Shown piece after piece: positions 1 to 10,218 of a stretch of DNA of 64,000 nucleotides (its first letter is position 1; each line of letters starts with the position of its first letter). Origin of the DNA: Salirhabdus salicampi. GTDB taxonomy: Bacteria > Bacillota > Bacilli > Bacillales > Alkalibacillaceae. Position numbers and translations under genes: made by a program. The DNA lies in contig NZ_JANBWE010000001.1 in the NCBI RefSeq assembly GCF_024259515.1, positions 744,001 through 808,000 on the forward strand. Direction: 5' to 3'. Under the pieces are notes generated by a model. It searched no databases, was not told the origin of the DNA, and saw nothing but the letters and a program-made list of their open reading frames with translations.

Positions 1-1
1 A

Positions 2-1094
<1,093 letters not shown>

Positions 1095-1704
1095 AGCTGT
1101 TTCATTACGACCTAACAATCCATTTACGTGGTCATCCGGGATAAAGTCCCCAATTTATTGTGATAACCGTTTAACAATGTCGTACCCAGTCGTTCGACGA
1201 CAATTAGCGGAAGGATTGGCTAACCTTATAAAAGAACATTATGGAGAAGTTGATGTAATAGCTGGTACGGCAACAGCCGGAATTCCACATGCAGCATGGG
1301 TAAGTGAACAATTAGGCTTACCTATGGTTTATGTAAGAAGTAAAGCAAAAGGTCACGGAAAAGGAAATCAAATCGAAGGTAAAGTGATAGAAGGGCAAAA
1401 AGTAGTCATAATCGAAGACTTGATCTCTACCGGCGGTAGTGTCATAAACGCTGCACAGGCGTTACGAGAAGTAGGTGCAAATGTTTTAGGTGTAGCGGCC
1501 ATCTTTACATACGAGTTAGAAAAAGGAACAAAACAGTTGGAAGAGGCGAATGTAATCTGGCATACGTTAACGGATTTTTCAACTCTTGCTAAAGTTAGTG
1601 TAGAACAAGGTCATACTGATCAAGAAGATATACAATCATTAACGAAATGGAAGCAGGATCCTGAGAAGTGGATTGTGGAAGTAAAATAGAATAGAGATAA
1701 AATG

Positions 1705-1745
1705 ATGGAGAACAGCTATTGTTAAAGTGTTCTCCATTTCATTTT
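1705..1745 (+). terminator. Terminator of the pyr operon
   Basis: A 10-bp stem (ATGGAGAACA with TGTTCTCCAT) is followed by TTTCATTTT, 15 bases after the pyrE stop. It lies between convergent pyrE and niaR, so it may act on both. Confidence 0.75.
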
Positions 1746-1783
1746 CCCATGGCAATTCAGCATCTTTATCAAGACCGGTATGA

Positions 1784-2323
1784 TTACTCGCCTTGATGCA
1801 GTAAGTAGCCAGCTTGCTGAAGTGATTCACAAACAGCATCCAGTTGTTCTTCCCGGTCAGCTTCAATCGTATGTAAGTGTACTCCATCCGTTAATTCTGA
1901 GAGTAATGATGCCTTCGTCTTTTCTACTCTTTCAACAAAATGGTCCACATCTAGGCGGTTACTTAACATGAGTGAGCCGGTTAAATGGCCGTAAATGGCA
2001 TGTTCAACAGTTACGCTCTTTACGGTTACTCCCTTGTCTACAATGAGATAAAGTTCATCACGAGTTTTCTCAGGAGGATGCTGACATGCAATGACACGTT
2101 CAATTTTTACGGAATCCTTTTGCAGAACATAACCTTGTGCTGTAGCAATAATCGGTATGTTTTTAGCCTTAAGAAGCGAAATATCTTGGACAATGACTTG
2201 CCGACTCACATTTGCCTTTTGTGCTAATTCGCTACCTGTTAAAGGTGTTTCGCTCGATTTTAACCATTGATGAATCTGATTTCTTCTATTTTCACCTAAC
2301 ATTTTTTTTTGATCTCTTGTCAT
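1784..2323 (-). CDS. niaR: Niacin-responsive transcriptional repressor NiaR (YrxA/NadR)
   Basis: 179 residues with an N-terminal winged HTH_11 (TGSELAQKANVSRQVIVQDISLLK, positions ~29-52) followed by a 3H domain. The three conserved His regions are visible as IACQHPP, VEHAIYGHLTG and GVHLHTIEA. In Bacillales this family senses nicotinic acid and represses nadBCA and its own operon. It lies 31 bases downstream of the desulfurase gene on the same strand, as in B. subtilis. The ribosome binding site GGGGGG lies ~8 bases before the ATG. Its likely operator is the palindrome at 3547-3568. Confidence is high from both domain architecture and neighbourhood. Confidence 0.93.
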   Translation of the reverse strand: MTRDQKKMLGENRRNQIHQWLKSSETPLTGSELAQKANVSRQVIVQDISLLKAKNIPIIATAQGYVLQKDSVKIERVIACQHPPEKTRDELYLIVDKGVTVKSVTVEHAIYGHLTGSLMLSNRLDVDHFVERVEKTKASLLSELTDGVHLHTIEADREEQLDAVCESLQQAGYLLHQGE

Positions 2324-2354
2324 TAAATTCCCCCCAAATTTCCAAGATAAGTGT

Positions 2355-3476
2355 CTATGTTTCGTTTAGTACATTCTTTAATACATTAACGGCTTGTAGA
2401 ATTTCATATTTTAAAGTTTGTCGTCCAAAGGATATTCGAACGAGTTCTCTTGATTCATCCGGAGTTCGCCCGATTGCTAACAATGTTTTTGAAGGAGATT
2501 GTTGCCCTACTGAACAAGCCGAACCTGTAGAGACAGCTATATTGTTACGGTTATATTGTAGCATAACATGTTGTCCTTCGAATCCTTTTACTCGAAAACC
2601 AATAATTTGTGGAATAGATCGATAATTTCCTTCAATATGAATGCCATTGTATGTACTCACTTCTTGCAAAAACAATTTTTTTAAAGATTGATATTTTTTC
2701 ATATCACGAGCTAACGATTTCATTGACTCTTCAGCAGCAATGGTAAATGCAGTAATTCCAGGAACATCAACAGTTCCTGGCCGAAATCCTTTTTCGTGTG
2801 TGGTGCCATCAATCATCGGTTTCCAATTCACCTTAGGGTCAATATAGCAGGCGCCAACTCCTTTAGGACCATAAACTTTGTGGCTGGATACCGTAATGCT
2901 TGATAAGTGGTAATTCTCAATATCTAGATGTGTCTTAGTAAAGGATTGAACACAATCACTATGAAATAAAATGTTTCTTTTTGATAAGATTTCCACAATT
3001 TCTTTTATTGGTTGAATAGTGCCTATTTCATGATTTACATGAGCAATGGATACAAGAATTGTATCTTCACGAATTTCTTTTTCGAGTCGACCTGGATCTA
3101 CTTCCCCATATTCATTTACGTCTAGAAAAGTAACGTCGAAACCGTTTAATTCTAGTTTTCGAAATGTATTATACACAGATGTATGTTCTGTTTTGGTTGT
3201 AATTAAGTGTTTACCCTTATGTTTATGGGCATGGACAAGAGAAGTAATAGCATAAAAATTTCCTTCAGAACCTCCACTAGTAAAATATACACCATCTTTA
3301 GCTCCATTCAATAACCTTGCAATCTTGGCCCTTGCTGCCTCCAGCAACTGATTTGCTGTAGTTCCGATATCATGTGAACTGCTTGAGTTACCATAATATT
3401 TTGTCGCTACTTCAGTATAGGCCTGCAATGACTGATCTGACATGGGGGAAGTTGCCGCATAATCTAAATAAATCAT
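2355..3476 (-). CDS. nifS: Cysteine desulfurase of the NAD locus (NifS/NadS)
   Basis: A PLP-dependent enzyme that takes sulfur from cysteine; in Bacillus this paralogue supplies sulfur for the 4Fe-4S cluster of NadA. The N-terminal MIYLDYAATSP, the PLP lysine in VSSHKVYGPKG and the active-site Cys loop TGSACSVGQQSP are all intact. Its 373 residues are the usual length. It is the first gene of the leftward nifS-niaR unit and is divergent from the nadB/nadC hybrid. Because NadA downstream is intact, this desulfurase probably still has its client. Confidence 0.93.
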   Translation of the reverse strand: MIYLDYAATSPMSDQSLQAYTEVATKYYGNSSSSHDIGTTANQLLEAARAKIARLLNGAKDGVYFTSGGSEGNFYAITSLVHAHKHKGKHLITTKTEHTSVYNTFRKLELNGFDVTFLDVNEYGEVDPGRLEKEIREDTILVSIAHVNHEIGTIQPIKEIVEILSKRNILFHSDCVQSFTKTHLDIENYHLSSITVSSHKVYGPKGVGACYIDPKVNWKPMIDGTTHEKGFRPGTVDVPGITAFTIAAEESMKSLARDMKKYQSLKKLFLQEVSTYNGIHIEGNYRSIPQIIGFRVKGFEGQHVMLQYNRNNIAVSTGSACSVGQQSPSKTLLAIGRTPDESRELVRISFGRQTLKYEILQAVNVLKNVLNET

Positions 3477-3546
3477 CGATATTATCCTCTCAATCTATTA
3501 TATGTGCATAAAATAAACCCTTGTTTTTTATTAAAATATATGTAAA

Positions 3547-3568
3547 TACATGTGTCAAGACACATGTA
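3547..3568. promoter_or_regulatory. NiaR-type operator
   Basis: A perfect inverted repeat of 10 bp (TACATGTGTC and its complement) separated by AA sits between the divergent nifS and nadB/C starts. It resembles the TGTGTC..GACACA palindromes described for NiaR. A looser half-like copy (AAATGTGTATGTGT) follows at ~3570-3585. One site could control both transcripts. Confidence 0.8.
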
Positions 3569-3600
3569 AATTAAATGTGTATGTGTAAGGGGGTGGTAAC

Positions 3601-4281
3601 ATGCAGGAGATAGATACAGAAGTCCTTGTTATAGGTGGGGGAATTTCTGGATTAATGGTAGCGGAACTTCTTTCATCCAAAAAACAAGTGACTATCATTT
3701 CAAAAGGTAATATTCTTAACAACAACTCTATATTGGCCCAAGGAGGTATAGCATCCGCTTTCTCACACAACGACAATTGGACAAATCATTTTTGGGATAC
3801 GGTAAAAGCTGGAGATTTTCATAATAATGAAGAATTAACTAAATTATTTGCACGGAAAGGACCACAATCAGTTTGTGGTGGGGGATACAACCACCGCTAT
3901 ACGTTACACTCAGGTGTCATGATTAAAGACAATCATATTACATCTGCTGGAAGTATTACGAATGCAGTGAACCATTTTAAACATAGGCTTGGTCACATGG
4001 TAAAAATAGAAGTTGAGACGAAAACGGAGAGGGAAGTACTTGAGGCGATTGAAGCCGGAGTCGACATTATCATGTTTGATAATTGCTCACCTAGTGAAGT
4101 TAAAGGATATCAAGCCCTTGTCCCAAGTCACATCATTACAGAAGCTTCCGGTGGTATCAACCTGGAAAATCTTTCTCTCTATCGTGATACAGGAGTAGAT
4201 TTTATTTCCCTGGGGTGTTTAACTCATTCAGCCCCTAGTCTAGATATAAGCTTTCGCTTAAGGGAGGAATCTAATAAATGA
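3601..4281 (+). pseudogene. nadB-nadC hybrid: L-aspartate oxidase N-terminus fused in frame to quinolinate phosphoribosyltransferase C-terminus
   Basis: Residues 1 to ~91 are NadB: the FAD-binding GGGISGLMVAELL, the SILAQGGIASA loop and the KAGDFHNNEEL region. From Cys92 the sequence is the C-terminal half of NadC: CGGGYNHRYTLHSGVMIKDNHI, IEVETKTEREVLEA, DIIMFDN, EASGGI and the DFISLGCLTHS strand. About 440 residues of NadB and ~150 of NadC, including the NadC N-terminal domain, are missing, consistent with one deletion of roughly 1.8 kb that kept the frame. Neither normal activity is expected. The reading frame stays open, with a good ribosome binding site and a TGA overlapping the nadA ATG. 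It could be a dead relic, a regulator of unknown kind, or an assembly artefact. Confidence 0.88.
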
Positions 4282-5378
4282 ATGTTTTAGATGTTTTGGA
4301 ACCTTCGCAAATTCCTAACCGATATAAGGAAATGTCAGATCAGGAGTTAGAAATACGTGCAAAACAAATAAAGAAAAAGTTAGGACCTAATTTATACATA
4401 CCGGGACACCATTATCAGAAGGATGAGGTTCTCCAATTTGCCGATGATACCGGAGATTCACTGCAATTAGCTCAAATGGCTGAAAAAAATCAAAAAGCGA
4501 AATATATTGTGTTTTGTGGTGTACATTTTATGGCTGAAACGGCTGATATTTTAACAAATGAAGATCAAACAGTTGTGTTGCCTGATATGAGGGCGGGATG
4601 TTCTATGGCTGATATGGCTGATATTCACCAGACAATCCACGCATGGGAAGAATTGCAGAATACATTTGATGACACAATAATGCCGTTAACCTATGTAAAC
4701 TCAACTGCTAGCATTAAGTCATTCGTTGGTAAACATGGAGGAGCTACTGTTACCTCTTCGAATGCGAAACGAATGATAAAATGGGCGCTTTCCCAAAAGA
4801 AGCGCATTTTGTTTCTTCCTGATCAACATTTAGGTAGAAATGTGTCATATGAATTAGGTGTCCCCCTAGAACAAATGGCAGTATGGGACCCACTGAAAAA
4901 AGAATTAATATATGAAGGAGATAAACAAAATATTTTAGTGATCTTATGGAAAGGTCATTGTTCAGTTCATGAAAAATTTACCGTTGAGCATATTCATGCT
5001 TTACGTTCCCAATTTTCCGATATGAACGTAATCGTTCACCCTGAATGTACTTTTGACGTTGTACAAGCAGCTGATACATCGGGTTCTACGAAAGAAATTA
5101 TTGATGCCATTAATCATGCTCCAAAAGATAGTCGCTGGGCAATCGGAACAGAAATGAACCTCGTAAATCGATTAATAAAATCAAATCCAGATAAACATAT
5201 TGTCTCCTTAAATCCAAATATGTGTCCATGTCTTACGATGAACCGAATTGATTTACCACATTTTGTTTGGGCATTAGACATGATCGAAATGGGTAAACCT
5301 GTGAATGAAATAAAAGTAGAAGACGAAACAGCTCACTTTGCCCGCTTAGCTTTACAAAGAATGCTTGAACGAGTGTAG
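4278..5378 (+). CDS. nadA: Quinolinate synthase A
   Basis: NadA condenses iminoaspartate and DHAP to quinolinate using a 4Fe-4S cluster. The 366 residues are the normal length for the Bacillus type. Cluster-type cysteines are visible in [19 protein letters not shown] and [14 protein letters not shown], and the substrate segments GHHYQ, YVNSTA and [10 protein letters not shown] are intact. The ATG overlaps the previous stop (ATGA), with AGGGAGG upstream. Oddly, the gene looks fully functional although the enzymes before and after it in the pathway (NadB and NadC) are destroyed in the hybrid gene just upstream. Confidence 0.95.
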   Translation: MNVLDVLEPSQIPNRYKEMSDQELEIRAKQIKKKLGPNLYIPGHHYQKDEVLQFADDTGDSLQLAQMAEKNQKAKYIVFCGVHFMAETADILTNEDQTVVLPDMRAGCSMADMADIHQTIHAWEELQNTFDDTIMPLTYVNSTASIKSFVGKHGGATVTSSNAKRMIKWALSQKKRILFLPDQHLGRNVSYELGVPLEQMAVWDPLKKELIYEGDKQNILVILWKGHCSVHEKFTVEHIHALRSQFSDMNVIVHPECTFDVVQAADTSGSTKEIIDAINHAPKDSRWAIGTEMNLVNRLIKSNPDKHIVSLNPNMCPCLTMNRIDLPHFVWALDMIEMGKPVNEIKVEDETAHFARLALQRMLERV

Positions 5379-5382
5379 GTAA

Positions 5383-5862
5383 CTATAAACAATATTTAGA
5401 ATTATGCCGAATATTGTAAATGATGGACTCTATATTGCTCTCGTTAAGAACATCTACAGTTTGAAGGTAAGACGTATATTTATGTGATTGTTTTTTGCTT
5501 ATTTCATCAGTTATATTGCATTCTTCAACCTGTTCATAATCAGTTGCAAATAAAATCACATATACAACTGAAACGTGAAGTGGTGATACTTTTTCTTTGA
5601 GCCACATTGCCTCATCGGGAAGAGTTTTATAATCAATAATGACATCAATTCCATACGTTAAAAAGTTTTTCGTTAAAATAAAAATGTTATCCCAAATAAG
5701 ACGGTACTCTTTCAAACTTCTCTTTCTACCGTTCAAGTGCATTTCTTGAATAAAATCACCTGGGATTAGTGCACAGTTAGGAATTTGTTTTGATAAAGCG
5801 TGGGCAATTGTTGACTTTCCGGTTCCGGAGGGCCCGGAAATGATGTAGACAGATCGGCTCAT
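5383..5862 (-). CDS. Small P-loop kinase-like protein
   Basis: A 159-residue cytoplasmic protein with a Walker A motif GPSGTGKST near residues 9-17, typical of the AAA_33/adenylylate-kinase-like superfamily. A DVIIDYKTLP strand may hold the second Asp. The family includes small-molecule kinases for nucleosides, shikimate, gluconate or antibiotics; the substrate cannot be assigned. It is convergent with nadA (4-base gap) and transcribed alone. The ribosome binding site GAGGGGTCGCTT precedes the ATG. The C-terminal 40 residues have no motif I recognise. Confidence 0.75.
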   Translation of the reverse strand: MSRSVYIISGPSGTGKSTIAHALSKQIPNCALIPGDFIQEMHLNGRKRSLKEYRLIWDNIFILTKNFLTYGIDVIIDYKTLPDEAMWLKEKVSPLHVSVVYVILFATDYEQVEECNITDEISKKQSHKYTSYLQTVDVLNESNIESIIYNIRHNSKYCL

Positions 5863-5895
5863 AAGCGACCCCTCATGACGTTATAATATCATCAG

Positions 5896-5930
5896 AAAGC
5901 CAAAGACATCGCAATTGATGCTTTGGCTTT
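5896..5930 (-). terminator. Terminator of the CAP-domain lipoprotein gene
   Basis: A near-perfect hairpin (AAAGCCAAAG.CATC with GATGCTTTGGCTTT, one bulged A, six-base loop) sits just after the leftward gene ending at 5934. The U-run is better on the plus strand, so it may be bidirectional. Confidence 0.65.
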
Positions 5931-5933
5931 TCT

Positions 5934-6698
5934 TTATTTTTGAATAAACATTTGTGTCCAATGGTTTCCTTCGGTTTCATGACCAACGCCAATATGAGTA
6001 AACTCTTCTGTTAAAATATTTTTGCGGTGGCCTTCACTATTCATCCAAGATTGGACAACCTCTTCTGGCGATTGTTGTCCTTGTGCAATGTTTTCTGCAG
6101 CAGACTGATAATCAACACCATTGTCACGTATCATATCAAACGGAGACCCGTACGTTGGACTCGTGTGTGAAAAATAGTTATTTGCTTGCATATCTTCTGA
6201 CTTTGTACGAGCAATACCACTTAATTGTGTATCAATTTTTAGCTCGGATAAGCCATTATTTCGCCTCTCTTCATTTGTCAACTCCACTACTCTACGTTCA
6301 AATTCGCTTAAACCTTCGGCATCTTGTCCACCTTGACTTTGTTGTTCATTCGTTTGTTGTTGTTGTTGCGGTTGCTGGGACTGATTATTACCTTGTTGTT
6401 GAATATTTCCATTTTGTTGATTTTGACGTTGTTGTATTTGTTGATCCCCTGATTGTTGTCCGTGTTGGTTTGAATTACCGTGGTCTTCTGATGTGTAGAA
6501 CTCATACTTAGCTTCTTGAATGACTTTTGCTCGTGTATGCGGATAGTCTTCACTAGACATATTTGTATTCATACTTGATATATTGTCATTGTTATTGTTT
6601 CTCTGACGATCATCCATGACATAATCACCAGTATTACAAGCAACTAAACCTGTAAGCATTATAGTAAGACTAAACAATTTTATAAATGTAAGTCTCAT
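5934..6698 (-). CDS. CAP (SCP/PR-1) domain lipoprotein, YkwD-like
   Basis: 254 residues. The signal peptide ends in the lipobox LVAC (Cys21), so the protein is likely anchored outside the membrane. A linker of ~70 residues very rich in Gln and Asn follows (residues ~75-125). The C-terminal CAP domain (about 132-252) has the family signatures NEERRNNGLSELK, SHTSPTYGSP, AENIAQG, MNSEGHRKNIL and HIGVGH. Such proteins are common in Bacillus envelopes and spores; their biochemical role is not settled. The ribosome binding site AAAGGAGGG lies before the ATG. It is transcribed alone. Confidence 0.88.
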   Translation of the reverse strand: MRLTFIKLFSLTIMLTGLVACNTGDYVMDDRQRNNNNDNISSMNTNMSSEDYPHTRAKVIQEAKYEFYTSEDHGNSNQHGQQSGDQQIQQRQNQQNGNIQQQGNNQSQQPQQQQQTNEQQSQGGQDAEGLSEFERRVVELTNEERRNNGLSELKIDTQLSGIARTKSEDMQANNYFSHTSPTYGSPFDMIRDNGVDYQSAAENIAQGQQSPEEVVQSWMNSEGHRKNILTEEFTHIGVGHETEGNHWTQMFIQK

Positions 6699-6918
6699 GT
6701 TTTTCCCTCCTTTTTTGTTCGTTTGTCATATTTTTCGTTTAGTTTTTAAAAATATATATGGTAAAAGAAGTAAAACTAACGTTTAGTATTTTTTTACTAT
6801 ATGCGATTCTTGTCGAGAGAGAAGGTAGGTATAGGACACCACCCCTTTTTTATATGTATGTAGTATGGAGATTTTTTTGTAATTACCTTCCATCGGAACA
6901 AACGAAGTGGGGTGGAGG

Positions 6919-7509
6919 ATGTTCAATGATCAAAGACGAATTCCAGTCATTTGCCGGGGATGGGCAGTAACTTTCATACTTATAATGACCCTTTTCACTG
7001 CCTGTGAAGCTGAAACGAAACAAGCACAAAGAGTAGAATCATTAATAAATGAAAAAAATGCACATTTGCAAAATGTTTATTTTGAAGTTGAGCAATACGG
7101 TGAAAAAGTACTTACTTTCTTAACTATTCTGGATGAGCGAAACGAAGCATTTTTGAATCATGCAAAAAAAGGAAAAGATAACGTTAAGATGTATGAGGAT
7201 CAAGATTACGTAAATATGGGTTATTATATTGGGACAACATTAAAACAATTAGAAAAGGAATTTTTAAAGGAAGTTACAGAACCACCATTGCCTCTGACAA
7301 AAGCACACCGAATGTTAAAAGATACCGTCTATTCTTATACGAACGTAGGGGAAAATTATAAACGGGTTATGCAATTAATGGAACAAGGTGAAATTGAGGA
7401 TGCTATGTTTTTTTTGGAAGTGACTCGAGATTGGGTGAAAAGTGCTACTGATACCCTTGATAAAGTGAAGGAGGAAATGGAAAAAGTGAAGGAGCAGTAT
7501 TATCCATAA
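6919..7509 (+). CDS. Putative lipoprotein, helical
   Basis: About 196 residues. A hydrophobic segment ending in LFTAC (a lipobox) suggests lipid anchoring, followed by a helix-rich, charged domain (many E, K, L) without a family I recognise; the YkyA-like lipoproteins are a possible comparison. The start is uncertain: the ATG at 6919 directly abuts GGTGGAGG, while a GTG at 6907 lacks a clear ribosome binding site. The gene is divergent from the CAP lipoprotein gene. The C-terminus is coiled-coil-like with heptads (LDKVKEEMEKVKEQ). Confidence 0.7.
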   Translation: MFNDQRRIPVICRGWAVTFILIMTLFTACEAETKQAQRVESLINEKNAHLQNVYFEVEQYGEKVLTFLTILDERNEAFLNHAKKGKDNVKMYEDQDYVNMGYYIGTTLKQLEKEFLKEVTEPPLPLTKAHRMLKDTVYSYTNVGENYKRVMQLMEQGEIEDAMFFLEVTRDWVKSATDTLDKVKEEMEKVKEQYYP

Positions 7510-7723
7510 TGTTCTTAATTTAATGAAGTAATGAGAAATATAACGGAACAAGGTCGTACATTCGACAATTTCACATACTATCGATGAACGTCTACATTGT
7601 CGGCATCTTCATTGGTTAGAGAATACATTTCAATCAAAATCTTGAAAAAATATTCCCGAAAATGTACGAAAAAGTCTAACTTTTTGCTAAAATGAACCGT
7701 AAAAGAAATGGAGGATGAGGACA

Positions 7724-8104
7724 ATGAATGAAAAAGTAGTTTGTCATAATGCACCTGCTGCAATTGGACCATATTCACAAGCGATTAAAACAAAGGATTA
7801 CATATTTATATCTGGACAAATCCCGTTAAATCATGAAACAGGTGAAATCCCCGAGCAGTTTGCTGATCAAGTAGAACTTGTACTACGAAATATTAAGGCT
7901 ATTGTGGAAGAAGCTGGATCATCTTTGGAAGATGTAGTGAAAACAACGGTTTTTCTATCGGATATAAATCATTATGCTCAATTTAACGAAATTTATAGTA
8001 CATATTTCGGTGACATTATGCCAGCACGTTCAGCAGTTGAAGTATCCAAGCTTCCGAAGGACGTTCAGGTTGAAATTGAAACGATAGCATTAACAAAAGA
8101 GTAA
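7724..8104 (+). CDS. ridA: RidA/YjgF-family enamine/imine deaminase
   Basis: 126 residues, standard family size. RidA hydrolyses reactive enamines and imines released by PLP enzymes. The conserved segments IGPYSQAIK, FISGQIPL, NIKAIVEEAGSSLEDVVKTTVF and MPARSAVEVSKLP (with the substrate-binding Arg) are all present. The start is the ATG at 7724 preceded by GGAGGATGAGG; the in-frame ATG at 7715 lies inside that ribosome binding site. It is followed after 21 bases by a phosphatase-family gene and probably shares its transcript. Confidence 0.94.
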   Translation: MNEKVVCHNAPAAIGPYSQAIKTKDYIFISGQIPLNHETGEIPEQFADQVELVLRNIKAIVEEAGSSLEDVVKTTVFLSDINHYAQFNEIYSTYFGDIMPARSAVEVSKLPKDVQVEIETIALTKE

Positions 8105-8125
8105 AGGTTGGAGAGGAGAACCGAC

Positions 8126-8710
8126 ATGACTACAATTGGGTTAATTCGTCATGGCGTTACAGATTGGAATGTTCAACGACGGGCACAAGGCCAAACAGAT
8201 ATCCCATTAAATCAGGATGGCTTAAACCAAGCACAAGCATTGGCAAGACGTCTTCTAGGAGAACAGTGGGACATGGTCGTTAGTAGTGATTTGTCTCGGG
8301 CATATGTTACTGGGAAAACGGTTGCCAACCTTCTCCAAATTCCAATTATAAAAGATACACGTCTGCGGGAAATGTACTTTGGTGAAGTGGAAGGATTAAC
8401 GAAAGAAGAGCGGATTGAGAAGTGGGGACCACAATGGAAACAGTTTGATCACGGTGGCGAAACGAATGAAGAGGCCCGCTCACGAAGTGTGGACTGTGTG
8501 GAAGAAGTTTGCCTGCAACATCCTAACAAGCGCATTTTATTTATAAGTCATGGAGCTACATTGAATCAGTTAATGATAGGTTTGATGAAGGATGAAACGT
8601 TTGATGTAAGCTTTTCAAATACATCCATTTCAGTTTTACAAAAACAAGCCGATAAATGGTCGTTACAGGTGTTAAATTGTGCGAAACATTTAGGTGAAGG
8701 TGTAAGGTAA
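8126..8710 (+). CDS. Histidine phosphatase family protein (phosphoglycerate-mutase-like)
   Basis: 194 residues. The catalytic LIRHGVTDWN motif is at residues ~5-14, with a phosphate-pocket Arg in SSDLSRAYVTGKT, the REMYFGEVEG loop (Glu) and the second His in LFISHGATLN. These define the branch-1 histidine phosphatases (PhoE/GpmB-like). The physiological substrate is unknown. The start is the ATG at 8126 behind GAGAGGAG. It follows ridA closely and ends at a strong terminator. Confidence 0.9.
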   Translation: MTTIGLIRHGVTDWNVQRRAQGQTDIPLNQDGLNQAQALARRLLGEQWDMVVSSDLSRAYVTGKTVANLLQIPIIKDTRLREMYFGEVEGLTKEERIEKWGPQWKQFDHGGETNEEARSRSVDCVEEVCLQHPNKRILFISHGATLNQLMIGLMKDETFDVSFSNTSISVLQKQADKWSLQVLNCAKHLGEGVR

Positions 8711-8746
8711 TTAAGGACATCCCAAAATGGGATGTCCTTAATTTTT
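8711..8746 (+). terminator. Terminator after the ridA-phosphatase unit
   Basis: A 13-bp perfect stem (TTAAGGACATCCC and complement) with a five-base loop, then ATTTTT. It starts directly after the stop codon. Confidence 0.9.
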
Positions 8747-8985
8747 CGATGCTTATTAGGTGTGTAGCTTGTAGTATCAAATATGGTGTTGAGCAAAACG
8801 GTGATGAAAATGGATGAAGCAATTAACTTTAATAAAATGCCATTTCGTTATTAAATTAAATTTAAATCCACTTCCACCCTCCATCAATCCATTTCGTGAA
8901 AATTAGTTATACTTCATTATAGTACAGTTGTCCTCTTTCACAACAGTTGGAAACCCGTGCGGCTCATGAAAAATAAAACAAGTGA

Positions 8986-9144
8986 TTATCTCTTTTGGTA
9001 TAAATATCCGGAACAACATTTCTGACAGCGAAAGTCGATTTTTTCATGACAAGGTCCACAAACGCGAAAACGACAGTTATTACATTCAAACCAAAGCCAT
9101 TCCTTAAATAATGTCGTATTACAGTTATTACACAAGACTACCAT
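8986..9144 (-). CDS. Small Cys-rich zinc-ribbon-like protein
   Basis: 52 residues from the ATG at 9144, chosen because GGGGA lies ~8 bases upstream. An upstream in-frame extension to 9198 would add only Lys-rich sequence. Nine cysteines occur as CNNC, C, C, CGPC, CQKCC, suggesting one or two zinc knuckles. I recognise no named family. It is isolated between gene-poor stretches. Confidence 0.6.
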   Translation of the reverse strand: MVVLCNNCNTTLFKEWLWFECNNCRFRVCGPCHEKIDFRCQKCCSGYLYQKR

Positions 9145-9379
9145 CTCTACATTCCCCTTTTTTCGTTTTTTCTTTATTATACGAATTCCAGATTCCAAAA
9201 TATGATAGTTAGTTGAGATTCAAATAGTATTACTAGTCACATCGTATGGAATGACAGGTTGCAGGAAGATCGGTGTGGTCTTACTCAGTTAATATAGGTG
9301 ATTTTTAAAAAATACGAAACTAGTTTGTTCAAGCCTGGAATGGAACTGAATACACTGTATAGGAGGGAGGATGTTAGGT

Positions 9380-9856
9380 GTGGGCATGTATGTATGGAAT
9401 ATCGTCATCTGGTTATGGATGCTTTTAATGGTGATTTATATTATGAGAATAATGCGAGGGCGTAGTGATCGGCATGTGGCAAATGTTTGTCTTGGTATGA
9501 TAATGTCATTTTATATAGCCATAGTAACAAATCTCTATGTAAGTACATTAGTGTCTTTCTTTATTGCATTTTTAATTGGGGTTTCCATTATTCTAACAAC
9601 TACAAATAGTCTAGCAGTAAATACGATATTAAATGGCGTTACGCAATGTATAATGTCCTCGTTAATGGGGGGGATGGTACCAATGATGGTTACATATGAA
9701 CAATGGCTTGTCATGTTACAGCTATTTACAATTTTAACGTATTTTCTTTTTTTATTAATGATATTGTCTTTTCATACTAGGACATTGAAATGGTTTGCAT
9801 TCCATATTATTACATTTTTTATGTTTGGTGTCACGTTATGTTACATAAACTTGTAA
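9380..9856 (+). CDS. Multi-spanning membrane protein of a small paralogous family
   Basis: About 158 residues, very hydrophobic, four or more predicted membrane segments, with a Gly/Met-rich stretch SSLMGGMVPMM near residue 100. The size, helix pattern and G-x-M-G-x-M motif recall the neighbouring pair at 33309-34212 (GGSMGAMLG and MGIMAPMVG), so I treat them as one family of unknown function. AGGAGGGAGG at 9361-9370 fits a GTG start at 9380 best; the ATG at 9371 is too close and the ATG at 9386 is also possible. Confidence 0.7.
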   Translation: MGMYVWNIVIWLWMLLMVIYIMRIMRGRSDRHVANVCLGMIMSFYIAIVTNLYVSTLVSFFIAFLIGVSIILTTTNSLAVNTILNGVTQCIMSSLMGGMVPMMVTYEQWLVMLQLFTILTYFLFLLMILSFHTRTLKWFAFHIITFFMFGVTLCYINL

Positions 9857-9895
9857 CATTTTCACTAATTCTTAATAATCTTTTAAAATAAATGA

Positions 9896-10147
9896 ATGGA
9901 GTCTTATGTTACGATTAAGGAGGTTAAAATAGAGCGGAAGGTGTTGAGGGGATTGGTAAGAATTATGCTTAGTGTATCGATTGGTGTTATAGCTGGTTTT
10001 ACCGGAGGATTAACGTTAGACCGGAAATTTCACCCAGATTACTTTATTTTAGGTACCCTTATCTCCTTGTTGATCATCTTCTGTTGGGAAATAAGACGTG
10101 TGCACATATTGGAAAAAACCAATGAGTCTGAAAATCAACAAGCATAA
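9896..10147 (+). CDS. Small two-helix membrane protein
   Basis: Up to 83 residues with two hydrophobic segments (about 22-44 and 50-66) separated by a short loop DRKFHPDY. No recognised family. The start is unclear: an AAGGAGG lies inside the frame at 9917-9923, with no ATG/GTG/TTG at good spacing (an ATA follows), whereas the ATG at 9896 has weak upstream purines. It sits 39 bases after the previous membrane protein gene and may be co-transcribed. Confidence 0.5.
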   Translation: MESYVTIKEVKIERKVLRGLVRIMLSVSIGVIAGFTGGLTLDRKFHPDYFILGTLISLLIIFCWEIRRVHILEKTNESENQQA

Positions 10148-10218
10148 GCCAGTATCATAAAATGGAATCAACTTGAACGTTTAACTTAAATATGATATGT
10201 TTTTATTACAATACAATA

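Noticed and set aside
6083-6511. 142-codon plus-strand frame rich in Leu, Val and Tyr
   Set aside because: Antisense of the Gln/Asn-rich linker of the CAP lipoprotein; the CAG/CAA repeats create an artificial open frame.
6720-6906. 70-codon plus-strand frame MVKEVKLTFSIFLLYAIL
   Set aside because: No ribosome binding site and overlaps the promoter region of the lipoprotein gene in another frame; hydrophobic look follows AT-rich composition.
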